64,000 nucleotides of DNA, from NCBI RefSeq assembly GCF_900163665.1, contig NZ_FUIA01000025.1, positions 310,001 through 374,000 of the forward strand, read 5' to 3'. Shown in pieces: positions 48,649 through 57,168 of the stretch; within the stretch, counting starts at the first letter, position 1; the number at the start of each line of letters is the position of its first letter. This DNA comes from Frigoribacterium sp. JB110 (lineage in GTDB: Bacteria; Actinomycetota; Actinomycetes; Actinomycetales; Microbacteriaceae). The position numbers were made by a program, and so were the translations under genes. Below the pieces are notes generated by a model. The model was not told where the DNA came from. It worked only from the letters and a program-made list of their open reading frames with translations, and did no database searches.

Positions 48649-48721
48649 CAGCTTTGCGCCGATGCAGAGCACCGCGAAAGTGGCTGTGCGGCACGAGGCC
48701 GCATCGACAGGGAGGTCGGTC

Positions 48722-49300
48722 ATGGGAAGAAGGAAGAAGGACGAGTCCATCTTCGGCCACACGGACACGGCCCTCTCAGCGCCAGACCAGAACGTAGGCG
48801 TTCCCCGGGAACCGCTGCCGATGCGGCTGCTCTCCAAGGTCGAGATCGTCGTGGGCTCCGTGTTCTTCGTCGGCATCCTCGTGGGCGTCATCTACCAGGT
48901 GCTCGGCCGCTACGTTCCGTCGATCAGCTGGATCGGCGCGGGGGAGCTGGCGCTGCTGTCGATGGTGTCGATGACCTTCGTCATGATCGGATACCTGGTC
49001 GGCCGCAACGGCCACGTGACGATCGAGCTCTTCGACCGGCTGCTCCGGGGCGGCCGTCTGTTCGTCGCCCTCCGAGTGTTCTCAGCCGCAGTGGTGCTGA
49101 TCAGCTGTGCCTGGCTGGCGTTCGAATCATGGGAGAAGATCGGCGCGGAGATGGGCAGGGCGAGTGCGGCGATCGGGCTCCCTGTCGGCATCGTCTACGT
49201 GTTCGCGCTGATCGGGTGTGCGTCCGGCCTCATCCACTCAGCGCTCAAGGTCCGCTACGCGAATCGTCCCGAGCGGCGCCTCGAAGTCGATGGGATGTGA
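48722..49300 (+). CDS. TRAP transporter small permease (DctQ type)
   Basis: 192 residues with four membrane helices. A charged N-terminal segment (MGRRKKDESIFGHTDTALS) precedes VEIVVGSVFFVGILVGVIYQVLGRYV and the WIGAGELALLSMVSMTFVMIGYLVG pair typical of DctQ. It assists the large permease in sodium-coupled solute uptake. GGGAGG before the ATG at 48722 fixes the start; an ATG at 48641 lies in the control element. Confidence 0.9.
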   Translation: MGRRKKDESIFGHTDTALSAPDQNVGVPREPLPMRLLSKVEIVVGSVFFVGILVGVIYQVLGRYVPSISWIGAGELALLSMVSMTFVMIGYLVGRNGHVTIELFDRLLRGGRLFVALRVFSAAVVLISCAWLAFESWEKIGAEMGRASAAIGLPVGIVYVFALIGCASGLIHSALKVRYANRPERRLEVDGM

Positions 49301-49306
49301 GCGCTG

Positions 49307-50584
49307 ATGGATCTCTGGCTCTACATCCTGCTCGTCGTCGGTCTGCTTCTGCTGCGCGTCCCCGTCGCGTTCGCAATGATCCTGCCGAGCCTGCTCTACT
49401 TCACCAGCCAGGGCCTGTCGGTCGGCTACGCATCGACCTACATGTTCAACGGCGTGAACAGCTTCCCACTGCTGGCCGTGCCGCTGTTCATCTTCATGGG
49501 AACGCTCGCGAACGGGCTCGGCATCGCGACGCGGCTGTATGACTTCGCACGTGCGCTGCTGCCGCGCCTCCCGGGAAACCTCGCCTATGTCAACCTCGGC
49601 ACCTCGCTCGGATTCAGCTGGATCAGCGGCACCGCATTCGCCGACGCAGCATCGGTCAGCAAGGTGCAGATTCCGCAGATGCTCAAGTCCGGTTACCCGT
49701 ACGGGTTCTCGGCGGGTCTGACCGCTGCCGGATCGCTGATCAGCTCGGTCATGCCTCCCTCGATCCCTGCCGTGCTCTTCGCGGCCACAGCGTCGATCTC
49801 GACGGGAGCACTCTTCGCCGGGTCGATGCTGCCGGCGATCCTGATCGTGGTGGGCCTGGCTGCGTACATCGGAGTGTGGACGTTCTTCCATCGTGAGATC
49901 GCGGGCGGCGCGAAGTTCGACGGCAGGATCTTCGCGACCGCGACGCTGCGTGTGCTCGGTCCCGCACTGCTTCCGATCATCGTGCTCGGCGGCATCTTCA
50001 GCGGCCTGTTCACGCCGACGGAGAGCGCCGGCGTCGCCGCGCTGGTCACGCTCGTCCTCGGGGCCTGCTATCGCACGCTCACCTGGGAGACGTTCTGGAA
50101 GGCGGCGAAGGACACGGTGGTGACGTCGGCGGGCATCCTGCTGATCCTCGCAGCCTCGAATCTCCTCGGCCAGGTGCTCGCCCGCGAGCAGGTTTCGCGC
50201 ACACTCACCGACTGGCTCACCACGGCGACGGATAGCCCGGTGGTCTTCCTGCTGCTCGTGGTGGTTCTGCTGATCGGCCTCGGGCTGTTCCTGGAGCCGC
50301 CGCCCGCGATCCTCGTGATGGTGCCGATCCTTCTTCCGATCGCCGTGCAGTACGGCATCGACCCCGTGCACCTCGGAACGATCACGATCCTCAGCCTGAT
50401 GATCGGCACGCTGACGCCGCCAGTCGGGGCTGTGCTGTTCGTGATCGGCTCCGTGACCAGGCGTCCGATGGGAGAACTGTTCCGTGCCGTCGTGCCGTTC
50501 CTGATCCCGCTGCTCGCCGTTCTGGCCATACTCATCTTCGTTCCGCACGTCTCCACGATCGTGCCCGACCTCCTCGGCCTGTGA
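49307..50584 (+). CDS. TRAP transporter large permease (DctM type)
   Basis: 425 residues and about twelve helices. The family runs RVPVAFAMILPSLLYF, FPLLAVPLFIFMGTLANG and GLFTPTESAGVAALVTLVLG, with PPSIPAVLF, are clear. It is the transport subunit of a sodium-driven organic-acid importer. It lies six bases after the small permease gene and 25 before aroQ, so the three probably form one unit. Confidence 0.94.
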   Translation: MDLWLYILLVVGLLLLRVPVAFAMILPSLLYFTSQGLSVGYASTYMFNGVNSFPLLAVPLFIFMGTLANGLGIATRLYDFARALLPRLPGNLAYVNLGTSLGFSWISGTAFADAASVSKVQIPQMLKSGYPYGFSAGLTAAGSLISSVMPPSIPAVLFAATASISTGALFAGSMLPAILIVVGLAAYIGVWTFFHREIAGGAKFDGRIFATATLRVLGPALLPIIVLGGIFSGLFTPTESAGVAALVTLVLGACYRTLTWETFWKAAKDTVVTSAGILLILAASNLLGQVLAREQVSRTLTDWLTTATDSPVVFLLLVVVLLIGLGLFLEPPPAILVMVPILLPIAVQYGIDPVHLGTITILSLMIGTLTPPVGAVLFVIGSVTRRPMGELFRAVVPFLIPLLAVLAILIFVPHVSTIVPDLLGL

Positions 50585-50609
50585 CGCCGCACTGTGAAAG
50601 GACCTGACC

Positions 50610-51047
50610 GTGACCCGCAAGCTGTACGTGCTCAACGGCCCGAATCTCGACATGCTCGGCGTGCGCGAGCCCGCGATATACGGAACGACCACTCTCGCTG
50701 ACATCGAGCGGGACTGCGCTCGCGTGGCGGCCGAGCTCGCCTTCGAACTGTGCTTCGCTCAGTCGAACGCTGAGCACGAGATCATCGACTGGCTGCACGA
50801 CGCCTACCGCGACGCGGCTGGCGTCGTGATCAATCCGGCGGGATTCAGCTTCCGCTCGGTTCCCGTGCTCGATGCGCTCCGCATGCTGACCGTGCCGATC
50901 GTCGAGCTCCACATCACGAACATCCACGGCAGAGACGAGGCGCATCGCCACTCGTTGGTGTCACCCGTCGCGACGACGGTGATCGCCGGAGCGGGGGCCT
51001 ACGGCTACGAACTCGCGATCCGAGCCGCCGATCATTCCATTCGATGA
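50610..51047 (+). CDS. aroQ: Type II 3-dehydroquinate dehydratase
   Basis: 145-residue dodecameric-type enzyme converting 3-dehydroquinate to 3-dehydroshikimate. The start LYVLNGPNLDMLGVREPAIYG carries the catalytic Tyr; the usual NLN is NLD. INPAGFSFRSVPVLDAL and LHITNIHGRDEAHRHS give the His and Arg region. AAAGGA precedes the GTG. Being between TRAP permease and TRAP binding-protein genes, it is more likely catabolic (quinate/shikimate use) than biosynthetic; this is inference. A control element overlaps its last codons. Confidence 0.93.
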   Translation: MTRKLYVLNGPNLDMLGVREPAIYGTTTLADIERDCARVAAELAFELCFAQSNAEHEIIDWLHDAYRDAAGVVINPAGFSFRSVPVLDALRMLTVPIVELHITNIHGRDEAHRHSLVSPVATTVIAGAGAYGYELAIRAADHSIR

Positions 51048-51051
51048 GACG
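51035..51051 (+). promoter_or_regulatory. 17-base control element upstream of the TRAP binding-protein gene
   Basis: TTCCATTCGATGAGACG, identical to 48632-48648, starts 91 bases before the ATG at 51126 and overlaps the end of aroQ. After it both copies continue with loosely similar sequence (GCTTTGCGCC and GCTTGTCGCA), probably including the promoters. Confidence 0.65.
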
Positions 51052-51125
51052 GCGCTTGTCGCACATCGGCAAGCGCACCAGAGTCAGCCCCACATCGCGC
51101 AATGATGCGCACACCAGGAGGAATC

Positions 51126-52166
51126 ATGATCACAGCACGAACCACGAAGCGTGCGGCGGCGTTCGCGGCCGCCGCCGCGACGGCGCTCGTCCTCACCGCC
51201 TGCGGCGGGGACAGCGGCAGCGGCGAAACGGGCGGCGACGGCGGTGACGTCACACTGTCGGTCTCGCTCACGCAGAACGAGCAGACGCCGAACTACTACT
51301 GCGGCATCGAGCTGCTCAAGGAGCGCCTCGAGACCGCCGACGTGGGGATCACGGTCGATCTGTACCCGTCGAGCCAGCTCGGCCCGCACGCGGACCGCTT
51401 TCCGCAGGTGCAGTCGGGTGACATCGACGTCGACCTGCTCGGCGGTTCGGAGCTCAGCACCACGTTCCCCGCGATCGAAGCTGTCGATGCCGCGTACGCG
51501 TTCGACGACGTCGATCACCTGTTCGACTGGATCGACAACGGGTCCCAGGAGATGTTCGACGCGTTCCACGAGGAGACGGGCGTCAAGATCGTCGACGGCT
51601 GGTGGTTCGGCAACCGCACATTCACGACGAAGGACGTCGAGGTGCACGGTCCGGATGATCTGGCGGGCGAGCCCATCCGGTTCCCTGACTCTCCAGGGTT
51701 CCTTGCGAACGCCGAAGCTCTCGGTGTCGACAGCCCGGTCTCGGTCGCCGTGGAAGAGGTCTACACGGCGCTCCAGCAGGGCATCGCGGCCGGCCAGGAG
51801 AATCCCATCGTCGCCACCCACTCGGCGAGCTACGACGAGATCCTGAACACGATCGTCCTGAACGAGCACAACATCGGCGTACAGTTCACGCTCGTCAGCG
51901 ACAAGACCTACGAGAAGCTGAACGAGGAGCAGGCGGCTCTGCTCGACGAGACGCTGCACGAGATCCGTGCCGAGAACCGTACATGCGTCGAAGACGAAAC
52001 GAACGAGATCGTCGACGGCTACCAGGCGGACGATACGTACACGGTGATCGAGAAGGAAGACATCGACATCGACGCGTTCGTCAAGAAGGCGGAGGCGTAC
52101 TTCGCTGACTACTACGACGGCGACACCCTCGCTGCCTACGAGAGCATCCGCGCGCTCGCGGGCTGA
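51126..52166 (+). CDS. TRAP transporter substrate-binding lipoprotein (DctP type)
   Basis: 346 residues. It is a lipoprotein (lipobox LTAC after an Ala-rich signal). Conserved TRAP segments are LYPSSQLGPHADRFPQVQSG, GWWFGNRTFTTKDVEVHGPD with the carboxylate-binding Arg, LAGEPIRFPDSPGFLANAE and ALQQGIAAGQENPIVATHS. It captures an organic anion, plausibly quinate/shikimate-type, for the permeases upstream. CAGGAGG sets the ATG. It has its own promoter region and a 20-base terminator stem. Confidence 0.92.
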   Translation: MITARTTKRAAAFAAAAATALVLTACGGDSGSGETGGDGGDVTLSVSLTQNEQTPNYYCGIELLKERLETADVGITVDLYPSSQLGPHADRFPQVQSGDIDVDLLGGSELSTTFPAIEAVDAAYAFDDVDHLFDWIDNGSQEMFDAFHEETGVKIVDGWWFGNRTFTTKDVEVHGPDDLAGEPIRFPDSPGFLANAEALGVDSPVSVAVEEVYTALQQGIAAGQENPIVATHSASYDEILNTIVLNEHNIGVQFTLVSDKTYEKLNEEQAALLDETLHEIRAENRTCVEDETNEIVDGYQADDTYTVIEKEDIDIDAFVKKAEAYFADYYDGDTLAAYESIRALAG

Positions 52167-52171
52167 CCGAG

Positions 52172-52216
52172 CACGAGGGAGGGGCGTGGAACCGAGTTCC
52201 ACGCCCCTCCCTCGTG
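52172..52216. terminator. Terminator after the TRAP binding-protein gene
   Basis: A perfect 20-base stem, CACGAGGGAGGGGCGTGGAA (52172-52191) with 52197-52216, between convergent TRAP and IclR genes. Confidence 0.9.
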
Positions 52217-52230
52217 TCGGCCGGTGGCGC

Positions 52231-52884
52231 TCAGCCGCCGGCCAGTTCGCGCCCGATCGTGAAGGCCGTCGCCTGGACGAGGGGCGCGACATCGGCGACA
52301 TCGACCTGTGGGACGGGGCCGCTGACCGACACAGCCGCGACGGGGCGGCCGCGCACCACGACCGCGCTGGCGACGCAGCGCGCCTCGCCGTGAGTGCGCT
52401 CGTGCGCCGTCGCGATGTCGCCGTTCCCACCGTCGGTGACCGCGGAGTATGCCAACCCCAGTGCGGTCGCGTCGCGGGGGAAGCGATCGCCGACGCTGGC
52501 GGTGGCGTGGCCGGAGCGTCCCCGTGCATCGGTGATGATGATCACGCTGTCGTCGTCGATGACGGCGACGTGCACGTTGTGCCCCGTTGCGTCGCGCAGC
52601 CGCTTGATGGCGGGACGCGAGATGTTCCGCAGCCGACGCGGTCGCTCGACGCTCTGGCCGAATTCGAACAGTCGAACACCGAGGTAGAGAAGCGAGCCAT
52701 CGCGGTCGAGGTAGCCCTCATCGACCAGCTCCGTCGCGATGCGCGACACGGTGGACTTCGGAAGATTCGCCCGCCGTGCCAGTTCGGTGACTGTGAGCCC
52801 AGCGCCGTCGTCGCCGAAGGCGTCGAGTACGGCGCTGAGCCGGTCGAGAACGCTGACCGATTGGGTCCACGCCGCGGTGCGCAT
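52231..52884 (-). CDS. IclR-family transcription regulator (short)
   Basis: 217 residues, somewhat shorter than the usual 250. The winged helix is at about 10-70 (LTVTELARRANLPKSTVSRI, then LVDEGYLDRDG). The effector domain includes LRDATGHNVHVAVIDDDSVI and AVSVSGPVPQVDVADV. The loop between them is short. It starts four bases after the stop of another IclR gene and faces the TRAP operon. IclR proteins commonly sense aromatic or organic acids, so control of the TRAP locus is likely. An open frame to 53043 is not supported. Confidence 0.85.
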   Translation of the reverse strand: MRTAAWTQSVSVLDRLSAVLDAFGDDGAGLTVTELARRANLPKSTVSRIATELVDEGYLDRDGSLLYLGVRLFEFGQSVERPRRLRNISRPAIKRLRDATGHNVHVAVIDDDSVIIITDARGRSGHATASVGDRFPRDATALGLAYSAVTDGGNGDIATAHERTHGEARCVASAVVVRGRPVAAVSVSGPVPQVDVADVAPLVQATAFTIGRELAGG

Positions 52885-52888
52885 GCGG

Positions 52889-53641
52889 CTAGACGGCCGC
52901 GAGGCGGCGCGTGAGGGATACGCCCGCGGCTCGCACGAGCGGCGCGACGCGCTCCTCGCGCATCGCGTCGGCGGGGCCGGCGAGCGACAGCGCGCCGACC
53001 ACTCGTCCGTGTCCCATGAGGGGACAGGCGACGGCGAGGACACCGGCGTAGGAGTCGCCGGGATCCGTTGCGAGCGTTGCCGCGCGCACCGTGGTGAGCT
53101 CGTCGTGGAAGCGCTCGGCGTCGTTCGGCTCGAGTCGAGCGCCTACGCGCTCGACGACGGTCGCGTCGTCGCAGAATGCGAGGAACGCCTTTCCGCTTGC
53201 GGTCGTGAGCGCGGGGGAGCGCATGCCGGCGCGCGTGGGCAGCATCGGAAGTCTCCCTGGAACGGCCGTGAGCGAGACCATGTCCGTTCCCTGCTGCACC
53301 CACACGCCGACGCGTTCGCCCGTGCGCACGGCGAGCTCGTGCACGACGGGAGCTGCGGCAGCGGCGATGCGGCGCGGAATCGTGGCGCGCGCGCCGAGCT
53401 CGAACAGGCGCATGCCGAGCGTCACGCCGTCGGCGTCGCGGGCGAGGTAGCGCTGCTCGATCAGTTCGGCGATCAGGCGCGCGGTCGTCGAACGGGGAAC
53501 GCGGGCCTCGGCGGCTATGCCTGCGACGGAGATCGGGCCGGTCATTCGTCGGACGACCTCGAGGATGGCGAACACTCGGTCGAGCACCGACAACGGTGCG
53601 TCCGCATCGCCCTCGGGCATGCTGTGTTCCGGATTCGTCAT
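52889..53641 (-). CDS. IclR-family transcription regulator
   Basis: 250 residues, full length. Winged helix at 18-75 (ISVAGIAAEARVPRSTTARL, IEQRYLARDADG) and an effector domain with TGERVGVWVQQGTDMVSLTA, RSPALTTASGKAFLAF and PLMGHGRVVGALSLAGPADA. GAGAGGA before the ATG at 53641 fixes the start. It is upstream of and nearly joined to a second IclR gene, so both are co-expressed. Likely candidate to act on the two shared 17-base elements. Confidence 0.88.
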   Translation of the reverse strand: MTNPEHSMPEGDADAPLSVLDRVFAILEVVRRMTGPISVAGIAAEARVPRSTTARLIAELIEQRYLARDADGVTLGMRLFELGARATIPRRIAAAAAPVVHELAVRTGERVGVWVQQGTDMVSLTAVPGRLPMLPTRAGMRSPALTTASGKAFLAFCDDATVVERVGARLEPNDAERFHDELTTVRAATLATDPGDSYAGVLAVACPLMGHGRVVGALSLAGPADAMREERVAPLVRAAGVSLTRRLAAV

Positions 53642-53686
53642 CGTCGATCCTCTCAGTGCCGCTGCACTGCGGCTCCTCTCCATTAT

Positions 53687-53700
53687 GTACTGTTTGGTAC
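53687..53700. promoter_or_regulatory. Candidate operator of the IclR pair
   Basis: GTAC-TGTTTG-GTAC, next to a CATAAT -10-like element on the minus strand (53682-53687). The dyad would be in the promoter spacer of the iclR pair, fitting autoregulation. It does not resemble the 17-base TRAP element. Confidence 0.4.
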
Positions 53701-53712
53701 GCAAAGCGCTGA

Positions 53713-53754
53713 AGACGAGGCCAGGGCGAGGAGCCCCCGCCCGGGCCCTCGTCT
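53713..53754 (-). terminator. Terminator of the ThuA-like gene
   Basis: AGACGAGG (53713-53720) pairs with CCTCGTCT (53747-53754), with further GC pairing (GGGCG with CGCCC) inside. It begins at the stop codon of the ThuA-like gene. Confidence 0.65.
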
Positions 53755-54755
53755 CAGTCGTCGAGGAACTCGGAGACGCCCATCGCGCTCTCCACGCCGT
53801 TCATCACGTGCTCTTCGAACAGGTCGGAGTTCTCCGACTCGCCGGTCCACGCGTCGACCTCGTGGCCGAGCGTCGTGAGCCATGCGCGGCCGCCGTCGTA
53901 GTAGTGATTCCAGCTCAGCGGGTGCGCGTCTCCGTGCCCGGGGTGTCCGCCGTCACGATCGAGGGTCACAGTGTCCTCGCTCGCCTCGAGCAGAACGTTG
54001 ACGTGGCTCGGGTACGGGTACAGGTTGTAGAACTCGTCGGTGAAGCCGAACTCGTCCGGCAGGAACTCGGTCGACACGTCCTCGTGGTCGATCGTCTCCA
54101 CGGTGCCTGCACGGTTCGGCCCATGATCGTAGAAGTTCGCGCCGCCGAGGAGGCCTTCGTACCACTCCCAGTTGTACTCCGCGCCGAAAGCGTTGTGGAT
54201 GCCGACGAATCCGCCGCCGCCGCGCACGTACTTCGTCAGCGCGTTCTGCTGCTGGTCGCCGAGCGTGTCGCGGTTGGCCGAGAGGAACACCACAGCCTGG
54301 TACCCGCCAAGGCGGCGGAATTCGTCCAGGTCCTCCGTCCAGTCGGCTTCGATGCCGCGCTCTTCCGCCCAGGCGATGAGTTCTCGCTGCGCGACGTTGT
54401 CGTCGCCGAGCTCCGGGTTCATGCCTTCACCGAGGGATGTACCGAGGTGGGCGTGACGGGGGCCCGCCGTACGGCTCCAGATCAGGATGCGCTTGTCGTC
54501 GCCCTCTTCGAACCCGTTGCCCCAATCGTTGTAGCAGGACGCATCGAGGCCGCGGCACGCGCCGTAGTCCTTGATCTCGTCCTGGTAGATCTCAGCCGAT
54601 GTGGCCGGCTTCCCGTTGCCGTTCCCGTTCCCGTTGCCGTTCCCGTTGCCGTTGCCGGGGTTCGCGCCCATGACCGATGCGCCGCCGACGGCGAGTGTCG
54701 CGCCCAGAACGGCGGCGCCTGTCAGGGCGAAGCCGGAGCGTACTAGCGATTTCAC
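53754..54755 (-). CDS. Secreted ThuA-like domain protein
   Basis: 333 residues. A Sec signal peptide (VRSGFALTGAAVLGATLAVG) is followed by an Asn-Gly repeat, (NG)8, as a flexible spacer. The rest is a ThuA-like glutamine-amidotransferase fold: RILIWSRTAGPRHAHLG, LGGYQAVVFLSANRDTLGD, GGGGFVGIHNAFGAEYNWEWY, HPLSWNHYYDGGRAWLTTLGH. These secreted proteins are linked to carbohydrate use; the reaction is not established. AAGGAG precedes the GTG at 54755. Confidence 0.85.
   Translation of the reverse strand: MKSLVRSGFALTGAAVLGATLAVGGASVMGANPGNGNGNGNGNGNGNGKPATSAEIYQDEIKDYGACRGLDASCYNDWGNGFEEGDDKRILIWSRTAGPRHAHLGTSLGEGMNPELGDDNVAQRELIAWAEERGIEADWTEDLDEFRRLGGYQAVVFLSANRDTLGDQQQNALTKYVRGGGGFVGIHNAFGAEYNWEWYEGLLGGANFYDHGPNRAGTVETIDHEDVSTEFLPDEFGFTDEFYNLYPYPSHVNVLLEASEDTVTLDRDGGHPGHGDAHPLSWNHYYDGGRAWLTTLGHEVDAWTGESENSDLFEEHVMNGVESAMGVSEFLDD
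54603..54662 (-). repeat. Hexamer-type microsatellite coding an Asn-Gly spacer
   Basis: Tandem CCGTTG/CCGTTC units inside the ThuA-like gene encode alternating Asn-Gly. Length variation by slippage would keep the frame (units of six bases). Confidence 0.75.
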
Positions 54756-54872
54756 GATGATCTCCTTCGATCGTCCGAGTGCCCGGCGGAGGGGCGCCGG
54801 TCTGATCGCGACGCTAGCGGCCGCCGGGCGGCGGCACCCGTGGCGTTCCAATCAGTGAGCCGCGGTTCGGCC

Positions 54873-56009
54873 TCAGCGCGGAGAGAAGGGGAGCGGGCGC
54901 TGATCGAGCCCGCGGGGGCGCGACGCGATCGCGGCGGCGAGTTCGACGATCGCCTGCGCCGACGGGTCGTTCGGCGCGGCGACGACCACGGGCGTTCCGT
55001 CATCGCCGGACGAGCGCAGGCCATGGCTGAGCGGAATCGACGCCAGCAGCGGCACCTCGTCCGCATCGGCGGACAGCGCCGCGGCGACCTCGGCGCCGCC
55101 GCCGGCACCGAACAGGTCGAGCACCGAGCCGTCAGGCAGCGTCATCGCCGCCATGTTCTCGACGACGCCGATCACTCGCTGCCCCGTCTGACGGGCCACG
55201 AGTCCGCTGCGCACGGCGACGTCGCTCGCGGCCGGCTGCGGCGTGGTCACCACGAGGACCTCGGCGTGCGGCAGCAGCTGCCCGACCGAGATCGCGATGT
55301 CGCCGGTGCCGGGAGGCATGTCGAGCAGCAGCACGTCGAGGTCGCCGAAGTGCACGTCGGTGAGGAACTGGTTCACCGTGCGGTGCAGCATCGGCCCGCG
55401 CCACGCCACCGCGCCGCCGCGGTCGGAACCTCGCTGCAGGAACATACCGATCGAGATCGTCTTCACATCGTGCGCTATCGGCGGCAGCATCAGATCGTCG
55501 ATGCGCGTCGGCTGCGCGGTCTCCCCGTCGCGGCTGAGCCCGAGCAGGCCTGGAATCGAGAAGCCGTGCACGTCCGCGTCGATCAGCCCGACGCGCAGGC
55601 CCCGCTGGGCGAGTGCGACGGCGAGGTTCGCCGTGACCGTGGACTTCCCGACCCCGCCCTTGCCGCTCGTGACGGCGATCACCCGTGTGAGCGAATCCGG
55701 CCCGAACGGCATCGCCCTGCCCGGTCCGCGCAGGCGCTCGGTCAGTGCTCTGCGCTCGTCGGGAGTCATCACACCGATGTCGAGGGTGACCTCGCCGACG
55801 CCGTGCACGCTCTCCGCGGCCTCGCGCACGTCACGTTCGATCCGATCAGCCGCGGGGCATCCGACGATCGTGAGGGCGATGCCCACGCGCACGTCCGTGC
55901 CGTCCGCGTCCACATCGCGCACCATGTCGAGCTCGGACAGCGGCCTGCGCAGCTCGGGGTCCTGCACACGCCCGACGGCGTCACGGACGTTCTCGGAGAG
56001 GGTGCTCAC
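54873..56009 (-). CDS. Mrp/ApbC-type P-loop ATPase
   Basis: 378 residues. An N-terminal MIP18-like domain (1-85; ALTIVGCPAADRIERDV) precedes the deviant Walker A SGKGGVGKST (115-124) and LDVLLLDMPPGTGDIAIS. These proteins carry or transfer iron-sulfur clusters. The CxxC cluster motif normally after ENM is absent (ENMAAMTLPDG), as in many actinobacterial Mrp proteins. The GTG is six bases from TAGGCT (minus strand, 56016-56021), so the messenger is leaderless. Confidence 0.92.
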   Translation of the reverse strand: MSTLSENVRDAVGRVQDPELRRPLSELDMVRDVDADGTDVRVGIALTIVGCPAADRIERDVREAAESVHGVGEVTLDIGVMTPDERRALTERLRGPGRAMPFGPDSLTRVIAVTSGKGGVGKSTVTANLAVALAQRGLRVGLIDADVHGFSIPGLLGLSRDGETAQPTRIDDLMLPPIAHDVKTISIGMFLQRGSDRGGAVAWRGPMLHRTVNQFLTDVHFGDLDVLLLDMPPGTGDIAISVGQLLPHAEVLVVTTPQPAASDVAVRSGLVARQTGQRVIGVVENMAAMTLPDGSVLDLFGAGGGAEVAAALSADADEVPLLASIPLSHGLRSSGDDGTPVVVAAPNDPSAQAIVELAAAIASRPRGLDQRPLPFSPR

Positions 56010-56164
56010 CCGTCCAGCCTACGGCGTGCGTTGCCAGTGGGCGCGTGTCCGAGCAGCCGGATGAGGGGGCGCTGAGGGTGGAGTAGCCGGACTCAAAGCG
56101 CATGCATAGCGGGTTCACTGCCCGCCCCGACACCGGACCAGCGGGTGCGTGGGACACTGGGGTC

Positions 56165-57025
56165 ATGAGCATGTTGGGCGGGAACGTTCGCTCGCCGAAG
56201 AACGTCGGCGAAACGGTCGCGAAGTACGACGAGTACGAGGCGGCGCAGAAGGCAGTGGGCAAACTCATCGAGGCCGAGGTGCCGGCTCGTGAGATCTCGA
56301 TCGTGTGGGCGGGCCTGCGCGCCGTCGAGATGATCACGGGGCGTCTCGGCTACGGCCGTGCTGCCTGGTCCGGCGCGCTCAACGGTGCGATTCTCGGCCT
56401 GCTGTTCGGCGCGATCTACACGCTGCTGTCGCCCGAGGCGACGCTCCAGCTGCTCGTCGGGTTCATGCTCGTCGGCATGGCGCTCGGGATGGTCATGCAG
56501 TTGCTCAGCTACCGGATCGTGCGCAGACGCCGTGAATACATGAGCGCCACGTCGCCCGTCGCCGACCACTACGAGATCGCCGTGCAGCAGGAGCACGCTG
56601 CGACGGCGCGACGCGTGCTGGGACAGCCGGGCCAGGAGCGTCGGGCGCCGCAGCCGACTGGTCCGCTGCCTCCGCCGCAGTACGGCATCCGGATCGACCC
56701 CGCGACGAACAGCCCCGTTCCCAACCCGACTGATCCGTCAGCAGCCGAGTATGGGCGCCCGCAGACGAGCGCGCCGCCGGAAACAGCTGATGCGGACGTT
56801 CCGCCGCTGGCACCGGATGACGCGAACTCCCAGCCTGCGCCGCAGGCGCCGGTCGTGCCGCCGCGTCCGGCCGATCCGGTGCCTCCTGCGCCCCGCGGTG
56901 CGGAGCAGGAGCGACCGGATGAGCAGGGCTCGACTGACGAGCAGGTGCGCGCCGACCATGGGCAGGAAACGAACGACTCGCAGGCCGACGACGCGAGACG
57001 GACGGACCAGGCCCCACCGGCATAG
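56165..57025 (+). CDS. General-stress-protein-like membrane protein with long disordered tail
   Basis: 286 residues. The N-terminal region VAKYDEYEAAQKAVGKLIEA resembles the GSP17M/general stress protein domain. Two membrane helices (about 65-85 and 92-112) follow, then YEIAVQQEHAATARRVL. From about 155 the chain is proline/acid rich and surely disordered (PPPQYG, PPRPADPVPPAP). It has the pattern of a conserved actinobacterial protein of unknown role. GACACT seven bases before the ATG may be its -10. Confidence 0.75.
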   Translation: MSMLGGNVRSPKNVGETVAKYDEYEAAQKAVGKLIEAEVPAREISIVWAGLRAVEMITGRLGYGRAAWSGALNGAILGLLFGAIYTLLSPEATLQLLVGFMLVGMALGMVMQLLSYRIVRRRREYMSATSPVADHYEIAVQQEHAATARRVLGQPGQERRAPQPTGPLPPPQYGIRIDPATNSPVPNPTDPSAAEYGRPQTSAPPETADADVPPLAPDDANSQPAPQAPVVPPRPADPVPPAPRGAEQERPDEQGSTDEQVRADHGQETNDSQADDARRTDQAPPA

Positions 57026-57133
57026 GCACTGGCCACGTTCGGGTGTCCACGGCTGCACACCATCCGGTGCGCAGGAACCGTCGCATCGGAGCGTCGACGC
57101 ATCTCGGTCGCCCGTAGCCCGTCGCAGTGAGAT

Positions 57134-57153
57134 GGGTCGGTGCCCGCCGACCC
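57134..57153. terminator. Hairpin between convergent genes
   Basis: GGGTCGG (57134-57140) with CCGACCC (57147-57153) over TGCCCG, just before the end of the aminopeptidase gene. Modest stem; could end either transcript. Confidence 0.5.
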
Positions 57154-57168
57154 CGGAGGACCGGCGCG

